Source: Podospora pseudocomata
Lineage: Eukaryota > Ascomycota > Sordariomycetes > Sordariales > Podosporaceae
Direction of reading: 5' to 3'
Length of the DNA: 64,000 nucleotides
Assembly: GCF_035222375.1 (NCBI RefSeq)
Contig: NC_085891.1
Span: forward strand, 1,426,001-1,490,000
Part shown: one piece after another, positions 55,989 to 64,000 of the stretch
Position numbering within the stretch: position 1 is the first letter of the stretch
Layout of the letters: each line of letters opens with the position of its first letter
Made by a program: the position numbers and the translations under genes
Notes under the pieces: model-generated
What the model saw: only the letters and a program-made list of their open reading frames with translations
Databases searched by the model: none
What the model was told of the DNA's origin: nothing

Positions 55989-57806
55989 TCACGACCTCTT
56001 CTGCCCCATCTCCTCCCCCGCAAAATCATCCCACTCCTCCCCCAACTCCCCCAGCCCACCACCACCACTCACCCGTCTCCCAACCCAAATTCCCCCAGCC
56101 GTCAACCCGCTCGCAACCAAAAACCACCCCTCAAACCACCGATCCACAAACGCCGGCTCCAGCGCACTCTCCAACGCATCCCCCACCGACCTGCCCACCT
56201 CCTTCGGCAAACTACTCCTCAGCAACAACGCCGCCGAAATCACATACGTCGCCGCGATCTGCCCTATCAGCAGCGCCAAGTTCGCTTGGGCTTGATACAG
56301 CACCCCCGGCATCCACTTCGTAAACAACCTAAACGTCTGCAGGACCGAATTCGCGCTCGCCGCCAGTATGACACCCGACAACAAAAAAGAGATCTGACGC
56401 GCCCAGGCGAGTTGATCCAGTTTCGGGTCCCAATGTTTTGCCAGCAGGCCCAGAAACCGGGAAATCGGGTCCGACGACGAGAAAGAAGGCGAGTAAAGCG
56501 ACGACGGGTAAGAACTCAGGTTCCGTTTGAGCGTGGTAAGAACCGTAGCAAGAATGCGATACACGCAATACCCCGCAAAAACATACTGCGGCACCGCCAA
56601 CACCCTCCCCACCACCGTCCCATCCCTCGCGTGAGCCTTCTGCCGTGCCTTCAGCTGCGCCAGACTCCCCGCCAGATTCGCCTCCATAGTCTCCAGACCC
56701 GAGATTTCCATTTGTAGGGCTTTAATCTCTGCTTGTTCAGCCGTCGTCCCCATTCCCCCAGTCACAGCCTTGATCCCGCCCAAGACCTTCCCCATGATGC
56801 CATTTGATCCCTGGTGATGTTGTTGCTGCCCCCCTCCCACCCCCTCCGCCATCTGCGCCTTCCGCTGCAGACTCCTCAACCGATGTTTCTTCGTAACCAG
56901 CAACTCACTCGTCGCATCCAAACCAGCTTGCTTCCTCGCAATATCCGTATCCGTAATCGGCCGCCGTTTATACGCCCGGTTATCACTAAAGATATGCCAC
57001 GGGCTGCTCACGCTCGCAAACCCCGACAGCAGCGCCATGCTCAATATACCAATAACCCCTATCCTTTCCAAACACGCCCTCGACAGTCCACCACCACTCT
57101 CCCCCCCTCCTGGCATCCCACCATCAACCCTGGTCCTCTGAACCACACCCGTAATCCGCCCCATCCACCCCCCAGCATCCCCAGCATCCCCATCCCCCCC
57201 CCCCACAACCCTCCCCAACCACCAAAAACAAACCAACCACCCCCCAAAAACCCCCATCTGCAACCCCCAAGCAACCCTACTCCTCTTTCCCCTCCCATCC
57301 CTCCCCAACCGCAACCCCAACCCCCCCCCAACAACAGATTGCACCTCCAGAAAAGGTATAACCCCCACCAGCAAAACCAACAAAGTCGGAACAGTAACCC
57401 TCAACCCCACCGTCCTCGCCGTTGGTATCGCCTCTGCCACCTCAGCTAGTATCAGTTCCGCCAGCACCGCGCTCAACCCTAGTGTCACAGCAAAAGTGTA
57501 GGCGGCGATTTTCCGCCGGGGCGACTTGCTCGCGTGCTCCTCGTGCGCTTGACGTAGCGACAAGGGCGCAGACGCAGGAAGGAAGTGGTCTTCCCCGTCG
57601 GAGATGCCTGATGAGGCGGAGGAGGAGACGCGAGACTGGAGGGAGGCGAGGTGGGGGAAGAGTTTGGTTAGGGAGATGGAGAAGACGAGGAGGAAGGTGA
57701 GGAGGAAGGGGGTTAGGGCGAGGAGGGTGGAGATGCTGAAGGTGGAGGGGAGGCAGGAGGTGGAGGTGGAAGTGCAGGTGGTGTCGGAGTCGGAGTCGGG
57801 GGGCAT
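55989..57806 (-). CDS. GPHR/GTG-family multi-pass membrane protein
   Basis: Homologue of the Golgi pH regulator / GPCR-type G protein family, an anion-channel-like protein of Golgi and ER. Single exon, 605 residues, longer than the roughly 455 of animal GPHR. The N-terminal helix (FSISTLLALTPFLLTFLLVF) is followed by a luminal/cytosolic segment and a cluster of helices at about 100-330. The extra length includes Gly-rich segments at about 170-235. A cytosolic coiled region (EIKALQMEISGLETMEANLA) spans about 300-400. The C-terminal ABA_GPCR domain has DQLAWARQISFLLSGVILAA and SANSVLQTFRLFTKWMPGVL. Coding strand switches from C-rich at the 5' end to very G-rich at 57050-57340. Confidence 0.85.
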   Translation of the reverse strand: MPPDSDSDTTCTSTSTSCLPSTFSISTLLALTPFLLTFLLVFSISLTKLFPHLASLQSRVSSSASSGISDGEDHFLPASAPLSLRQAHEEHASKSPRRKIAAYTFAVTLGLSAVLAELILAEVAEAIPTARTVGLRVTVPTLLVLLVGVIPFLEVQSVVGGGLGLRLGRDGRGKRSRVAWGLQMGVFGGWLVCFWWLGRVVGGGDGDAGDAGGWMGRITGVVQRTRVDGGMPGGGESGGGLSRACLERIGVIGILSMALLSGFASVSSPWHIFSDNRAYKRRPITDTDIARKQAGLDATSELLVTKKHRLRSLQRKAQMAEGVGGGQQQHHQGSNGIMGKVLGGIKAVTGGMGTTAEQAEIKALQMEISGLETMEANLAGSLAQLKARQKAHARDGTVVGRVLAVPQYVFAGYCVYRILATVLTTLKRNLSSYPSSLYSPSFSSSDPISRFLGLLAKHWDPKLDQLAWARQISFLLSGVILAASANSVLQTFRLFTKWMPGVLYQAQANLALLIGQIAATYVISAALLLRSSLPKEVGRSVGDALESALEPAFVDRWFEGWFLVASGLTAGGIWVGRRVSGGGGLGELGEEWDDFAGEEMGQKRS

Positions 57807-58950
57807 TCTTGCTCTGGTGGTGACGGTCGCGAGGATGAAATAGAAGGTCGATTTGCGTTGAAAAGTTTTGGTTGTTGTTTAAGGGTATGTTTAATCGCTT
57901 GCTGCGGCACTCTCGGATTTGGCTTTCGGATTCGGTGGACCAAGCAGGCCTTGTTTGTTCGATCGTCGTGGCCGTGGTGATAATCAATCAACCAATCCGT
58001 CTATCCCAATTATCCGCTCGTGATCGTGTGTCGTGTTTGCACTTGCGACGACCTCTGCGCTGCTACTACTCCTGGTGCTCGGGCTGGCGGCGCTGGTGGT
58101 AGTGGTGGTTTGCGACAAGACACAAATGACCAGAGCATTATACCATATCCCTTTCTACTTCCGAAATTTATGTGTCAATTCAAACCCTTGCTGGTGTGTC
58201 GTTAGGCAAAAAAAAAAAAAAAAAAAGGATCGGAATTCTGGTACACACTCCTTGTACGTAAAAGCTGAAGCTCGTTTGGGTCGTCGTCGGCGGAACGTTT
58301 GCACAGGAACGAAAAGCGATGGGCATGACGAACGAGAATGGGCGCGTCTAGTTCAATGGCCGGCTGGGGACCCCGGATTTTTCTGTAAGGGAGCTTGGAC
58401 CATTCCCCGCCATCCACCCATCCATCAGCCTCACTGCTCTTGGCTGCCTTTCAAACGTGAGACTTGCCCGATGCCTAAAGACACGTGGACATTCAAACAG
58501 AAACAACAACCAAGAGAGAAAAGATTAATAGCTATTATATATACACCAGGACCTAGAGGATCGCTGGAGTTCTGCCAGCCCATTGATAGTAATATACAAG
58601 TTACGGATACAGTTAAAGCGCTTCTCTCTTCCTGCTTTGGACATCCCATCCATCAAGCACCCACCCCTTCTCGCCAATATCTCACTGTGTACTTTCTATA
58701 ACGCATCTCAACTCCCCAACTTCCCTCCACTCATCTCGTGTAAAAGTGCCAAAGCCTTAGGTAGAGCAAATTTCCGCTACTGTCATGTTTTGTTGGAGCC
58801 CAATCCAGACCTGAAGTTTTGATTCGAAAGAGAAGAAAAACAGCCTCTCCCGTTTCCTTATTCAGTTTCAATTGCGCCCCAACACCTTGCCGTGTGATAA
58901 AAGCCAAAATCCACCCAAAAAGAGAGAAAGAAAAACGAGCGAAATCAATA
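57807..58950. other. intergenic GPHR promoter / USP gene 3' end
   Basis: 1.1 kb including a run of about 19 A at 58208-58226. A 222-codon frame on the + strand crosses this A run but has no ATG at its start and no family resemblance. Confidence 0.5.
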
Positions 58951-61463
58951 TCATCCACTGGTCCTATCCTGGGACTCATCGTCGTCGTCTTCTTCATCCA
59001 CCTTTGTAGACTTCAATAAAGCCGCAGCCTCGCCTACTTCCATATCGTGTAGTCGTTTCTTCTGCTCCTGTTCCTTGATGATTTCTGTCTGCTTTCGCGC
59101 CCCATTCAAGTGCGGCGTTGACGAGACAGCCTCCACCTCGAAGTCATCGTCATCGTCCCCGCTATCATCATTGTTATCGTCGTCCTCATTGTCGTCGTTG
59201 TCACTTTCGTTGGCCGGTGCTGCTGGGCTTGGTGAAACCGACGCAGTTCCGGCAGACGAAGGGGTGGCTAGCGCCGACGGGGATGATCGGCGAGAGTTGG
59301 ACCCCTTGGGGTTGTACGGCTTTATCGTGGGGTCGAACCTGGCCGGCAGGCCAATGGCTGCTGCCACCCGGTGGGCTTCCTCGTCGGCCGAGATGGCCTT
59401 CTCCAGCTCGTAGATACTGCTCGTCTCGCTATCCGCCTCGTGTTTTCCAGAGTTATAAGCCAGCATCTGCGCATAGCTCTGTCGACTCGGGTCGTGGGAC
59501 CGCTTCTCCTTCTTCTTGGCTCGTTTTTCGTCGGGCCTAACCACCACAACCGGAATAGGGATGTACTGAAGGCAGTATTTGGAGAAAGAGTTGCGCGTAT
59601 TGACCAGACCCTGAATACCACCCATCGAGCGGCCCTTGGTGCCAACCACCAACATGGAGGGGTTGTACATGCTAAGCTGGGGGGGTTTGGTTAGCATTCG
59701 TGCGCGCACCGTGGGAAGAAAAACATATCTACGTACTAGCTGCTGGAAAGTGTCGTGGAGTTTGCCTACAGCATATTCGAGGACCAGTTTGATGGCCCTG
59801 TTGTGTTCGTTCTTTTCCTGAATCGATTGGAGTAGCTTTTCTGCGTCCTCCTTGTAGTTCTTGTCGACCCGAAAGGGGGTTTCTACCACCCTCACACAGA
59901 TCACCTCATCGCCGTCGTCAACCATGTTGGTGAGCAACCAGACCAGCGCATAGTCGGAATAGGAGTGCTCATCAAGGCCAACCATAAAGGTGCGGGACCG
60001 GCGTGATGCTTGGTAGCCGTCATGTTTGGCGTGAAGTGTCAATGACGCTGGATTGTTCTTTGTCGCTTCGCCGACCGGAAGGTTGTCAAAACCGACATGC
60101 GATCGAAACCTGTGGGGCGCAGGGCTTTCTGTTAGCATCGCCATGAGACGTTGGGTGTCTTCTCAGCCAGACAATTGGTAAGAAAAGTGGTCAGGAAACC
60201 AGTTCGGAGTAAGAAGGATAATGGTGCAACGAGGGGCAACTAAAAGGGCAGATAGGTGCAGGGATGACGGAGGCAACATATATCGTCGAATAAGGCCACT
60301 GGGCTTCTAGGAGGCTCGACAGGAACAAGCTTAGTACCGTTAAGTATCTGGAGGGCCGGGCAAGGGAGAATGACGCAGGGAAAACGTGACGCATGTACAT
60401 CACAGCCACAGCCCAGAAAAACACATGCGCAAAAAGTGAGAAGAGAGAATGGCAGACCCCTCACTTGACACGCTGCTCGGCTAACGGGATCTGGGCTGGA
60501 GGCATGACATCTGTCGAGCGAGCCCGCCGTCTAGCGAGTGATTTGGTGGGGTGGCGGGGTTCTAGTGGTTGACTTTGGGGTGGGCTTCATCCATCGGCGC
60601 CTTTTTTTTCCATGATAGTCTGCTGAGCGGTGATGCGAGCCAAGTATCCCCAAGAAAAATGCGCCCGCGGCTTGCTGCTGGTATAACCTCCCATTTGTCC
60701 TGCCACCACGCACCGAACCAGCTCGCCAGCATCATCATGATCATCGTATTCTTCTCTCCTTGTGCCACGCGATATCCTCCAGACGACGTTTGGTAATGGG
60801 ATCAGAGGTTCACACACAGCTCCAAGGCCGGGGGATATGCAATCATCCGGAAACAAGAGCTATCCCCGTCCAAAAAAAGGACCACTTGGACCCGTGTGCA
60901 CAAGCACAGGTTGCGCGTGTACCTCGACTCAGCCGAACGGGATTGATCTGCACCACACCGAAATGGGGGTCGGAAGGGATCAGGTACACATGCAGGTAGG
61001 GTCAGACTTACTTCACAGGTTCGGGCGACGCCTCCCGGAGTCTCGTTTTTATATCCGTTTTCCGGTGCGCGCCTTGCGGGAGGCTTGGATTTCGAGGAGG
61101 ACGGAATGTGACAGAGGCCGTCGAGGATTTTCTAGATGCGACACCCGGCCGGTTGCTGCTAGCATTCGAGGCTTGTCGCAAATCATCCACACCGTCCTCT
61201 GCCGAGTTGGACGACGACGTCAAGGTGTTGGTACTAGCGCCCGATGACGCCGTCGCCAGTGGTGGGAACGGTATGGTTGCGCCGGGCGATGTCTGAGGAG
61301 ACTGCGGGGGGCTTATGTTGGCGGCGAAATAGTCGGTGGGAGCTTTAGAGGTGGTGGTAGTGGTTGTGGTTGTGCGCGGCGAGACATCCGAGTCGGGGCT
61401 CTTCGCCGCCTTGGAGGAGGAGATCAATCCGGCAACATTTTTTTTGAATGTTTTACCGGCCAT
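58951..61463 (-). CDS. universal stress protein (USP) domain protein
   Basis: Fungal protein with one USP (UspA-like, HUP fold) domain, probably nucleotide-binding and stress-related; the exact role is unknown. Exons are 61012-61463, 59737-60109 and 58951-59676, giving 516 residues. Residues 1-150 are disordered, Ser/Thr/Pro-rich, with a run of eight Thr. The USP domain is at about 190-340: RTFMVGLDEHSYSDYALVWL, then VVGTKGRSMGG and YIPIPVVVVRP. It keeps the first Gly residues of the ATP motif. The C-terminal 150 residues are highly acidic (EDDDNNDDSGDDDDDFE). The first intron is 902 bp, far longer than any other here. Its last 35 bp carry an in-frame ATG at 60144 that would give an alternative product starting MAMLTESPAPHRF. 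The second intron is 60 bp, stop-free and in frame. Confidence 0.83.
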
Positions 61464-64000
61464 CGTAGGTCGGATATGTGCGTGTGGGAGAGTCTGGGTA
61501 GACGGGTGCTATGCCAGTGCTTGAGCGGCCTCACGGAGAGGCCAGCAGAGGCTATCCAACAACAACAACTTGCATAGAGCTGTTGGAAAACTCGGTTGGT
61601 GAGATGTTCCCACTTGGACTGGTGCTGCTGACGGCACCAGGCAAGCAACGGGAACTTGCTTCCAGGAGGTGGTGAAGAAGGTGCTTGCTCGGTGAGCTTC
61701 GCCGCAAATGGCGTCGAGTTGATTTGTTGTGATTTTAAGCTGTGGCTACTGGGTCTCGTCCCGGCAAAGGTTTTGACAATGGATGTGTGTTATGCTGAGC
61801 TTGTTGATGGATGAGAATATGAACAATTTGAATGTATGTTGATGTTGCCTGTTGGAGGGGGGAAAGCTCTCAGATGGTTCGCAAACGGAAACTGCACTGG
61901 TTCAAGCAGAGCTGGGTGGTCGAGCAGGTGGGGCACTGGAGGGTACTTTGAGGAGTCTCGGTCGTTCTGCTTCTCTTGTCACGCAGCCAAACGATACTCT
62001 CTCGGTACCGTGATGCAATGTATGCAACGGTTTTATATGAAGCAGTAAAAGGAGATGGCACGAGGCGGGCGAGGTTTGGGAAGGAAGAAAGGGAAAGTCA
62101 GAAGAGGCCAAGCTGTGGATGGCACCCTAGTGGTTAGATATCTGATCCCGTCTTAAGAGCGTGAGAGCCAGACAGAGCCGGACCCCAAGTCACCACCGCT
62201 TCCATTTTTTTCTTTTGTCTTGGCGGGTGGGCTGTTTCCTGGCTGTCCAATCTGGCAAGGGTATGAAGGGTCCAGGAAGTGCCAGGGAAGGGAAGTCGGT
62301 ACGGCATGGGGAGGCAAGACCGTTAATCTTGCTAGCGGCCTTGCGTTGTCCATCACGGTGCAGCTTTGGTGCAGCTTTGATGAATCTGGATCACCAGACG
62401 GCTATTCGGCCACCCTGTCCCTAGCCAAGCTGGTCTAGCACTGTCCCGGTAGCGTCGAGACTGCCACGGCCTGGACCTGGACCTTGAAGCGGGGCACTGC
62501 GAGTGACGCACATCCGCCAGTCTGAATAGCAGCGGCCAGTCCCGAGAGCCGATCACTGACCTCCAATTCTGTCATCCAACTCTCTCCCAAGAAGCTTCGG
62601 ACAACGGGCAACCTGGAACACCTCGAGTCCTGTAACACATCCGCACCTGTTGTGCGGCGAAACACAACAGGACCAAGCTTTCTCGACCGGCCAGGCGATA
62701 GAGCCTTGGCAGCCCGTAGCTCAGGTCTGGCACAACACGTCGTCGTCTTTGCCTCTTGTCTCTTGTTGCTCGTCTCACTGGTCTCGTCTCGGGTGGGTGA
62801 ACAACGAATGATCCCATTCGGTGACCACTCCTGGGAGCTCCCGGTCTCAATAAAACGCACCTTTACAGGTCACATGAGCCCTTGACATCCCGGGGTAGAT
62901 GTGGTATGTAGAGATGGATCTAGCACCATCTGCCCAATACCACCTGGTACTGCTCCCGTGGGACTCCCATCTCCCGCTACTCTGCCGCCGACACTATAAC
63001 TACCGCCACGCTGGACTACCGACCGCTGCCGCGCCCACCACCACCACCAACGGCCACTGCCATCAACATCATCACCATCGTCGGCAAGCTGCCTTGCTCG
63101 GATGTGCCCTTACACCATCCACCACCCGCCCTACTCCCGCTACAGATTGGCCTTGCAGAAACAAAGACGGCAGCAACGGCAGATGACCCCACCACTGATG
63201 GCAGCGGGCGGTCCTTGGGTTGTCTTGGGAAGTCTTGGAACGAAGGTCCAGCTTCTGCCGCCAAGGTGCTAATCAGTGGGGCAGCCGTCAGCGAGGTCTT
63301 GTGAGGGCAAGCCACCGTCCCCCGGAACCGTCCCCGTAGGTTTACCGGTAGGTCACTTCCCTTCTCTACAGATACAGGAGAGGGGGGCATTGGAAAGCGG
63401 TCAGTGAACTAACTGATGATGGAGCAACAGCTACCTATCCACTTGCTACCGCCACAAGCAGAAGGTGAGACTGCCCGTGCCTGTACATACGGAGGGCGGG
63501 AGGTTTCCGTAATATCTTCAGGGTCTCTTTAGCCAAGTGTCTTGTCTCGGACACAGGGCTGGCTGGGAGGAGAGAGAGAGAGAGAGGCAAGACATTTGTT
63601 ACTTGATCGGTATGCAAAAAGCCCCGATATCAAACAACCACCCGGCACCTTTTACATACACCGTCCGTGTACCTCTCGCTCTCTCTCCGTCAATTCCATT
63701 CGGGGATATGAGCTCATCTATTATCGCGTTGCTGTCGGAATATCCGGAGGGGGGTCCGCCCGCCCTTCTTCGTATGTGTATTGGAAATCAAAACATTGTC
63801 CACCCATCCATCCAGCATGTGCTACCGACGAAGAACAAGGTCGGTCCAACAAGGAAACGCACAAAAGATCCATGACGATGCTTGGGGCTTCGGCACGGTG
63901 GTGGGCTGGGCTTTTGCGGGACAAGACTCGAAAACCGACTTGGCAAAATGAGACGTACACTACACTACACTATCAAGCAACAAAGTTGAGGTTTAGATGG
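61464..64000. other. gene-free right edge
   Basis: 2.5 kb with the USP-gene promoter at the left end. A GA tract of about 14 bases is near 63571-63584. No frame resembles a known family on either strand, and no tRNA-like structure was found. Confidence 0.5.

Noticed and set aside
55983-56717. 244-codon Arg/Pro-rich frame opposite the GPHR gene
   Set aside because: Composition reflects the G-rich coding strand of the GPHR gene, with no domain visible.
58033-58701. 222-codon frame upstream of the GPHR gene with a hydrophobic start
   Set aside because: Starts with GTG, depends on a 19-A homopolymer coding poly-Lys, and has no plausible homologue.
1-64000. tRNA, rRNA and CRISPR features
   Set aside because: I looked for GTTCRANTC T-loop patterns with matching stems, 5S-like boxes and regularly spaced repeats. 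The few T-loop-like matches lie inside coding exons or lack stems.

Overview
The window looks like nuclear DNA of a filamentous ascomycete, most likely a Sordariomycete of the Sordariales type. The introns are short (about 50-80 bp) with GTRNGT donors and CTAAC/CTGAC-like branch sites. Coding regions are GC-rich. The gene set (PalB calpain, Zn2Cys6 regulator, COP9 subunit 1, Vts1, complex I accessory subunit, Golgi pH regulator family) is typical of a Pezizomycotina chromosome arm. I saw no rRNA, no convincing tRNA, no CRISPR array, and no recognisable transposon or heavily RIP-mutated block. The order of genes looks like ordinary housekeeping chromosome, not a biosynthetic cluster or mobile island.

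Layout, left to right: palB calpain-like protease (-, five exons); peroxisomal-type mitochondrial carrier family protein (+); ribosomal protein L29 (+, four tiny exons); a 15-bp minisatellite; Vts1 SAM-domain RNA-binding protein (+); TFIIIC subunit Tfc4 (+, intronless); a C2H2 zinc-finger factor (-) followed by a 4.8-kb gene-free stretch; a zinc alcohol dehydrogenase (+) convergent with tRNA-splicing endonuclease subunit Sen15 (-); Xaa-Pro aminopeptidase (-); a large Zn2Cys6 regulator (-) followed by a 4.2-kb gene-free stretch; COP9 signalosome subunit 1 (+) convergent with splicing factor Prp18 (-); SAP18-like protein (+); a 65-residue complex I subunit (-) with a 28-bp first exon; an LCAT/lipase-fold hydrolase (+, intronless); eIF5 (-); a secreted Ser/Thr-rich, probably GPI-anchored protein (-); a GPHR-family membrane protein (-, intronless); and a universal-stress-protein-domain protein (-) with a 902-bp first intron. 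The last 2.5 kb holds no gene that I can support.

The genes do not form one pathway. Several serve gene expression: Tfc4 (Pol III), L29 and eIF5 (translation), Sen15 (tRNA splicing), Prp18 (mRNA splicing), Vts1 (mRNA decay), SAP18 (Sin3/splicing-linked repression), and the two zinc-finger factors. PalB is the protease of the ambient-pH signalling route.

The most interesting signals are structural. First, introns sit inside DNA-binding or ligand-binding domains: a 60-bp stop-free intron between Cys5 and Cys6 of the Zn2Cys6 cluster, an intron inside the third C2H2 finger whose retention stops translation at once, and a 60-bp stop-free intron in the USP domain. Second, many genes of ordinary codon use switch from C-ending codons in the 5' part to G/T-ending codons in the 3' part, giving a gene-internal GC-skew flip. 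Third, a run of four perfect hairpins lies within 90 bp near the left edge. I did not find a clearly new multi-gene system. All exon boundaries were read by eye from splice signals and reading frame.
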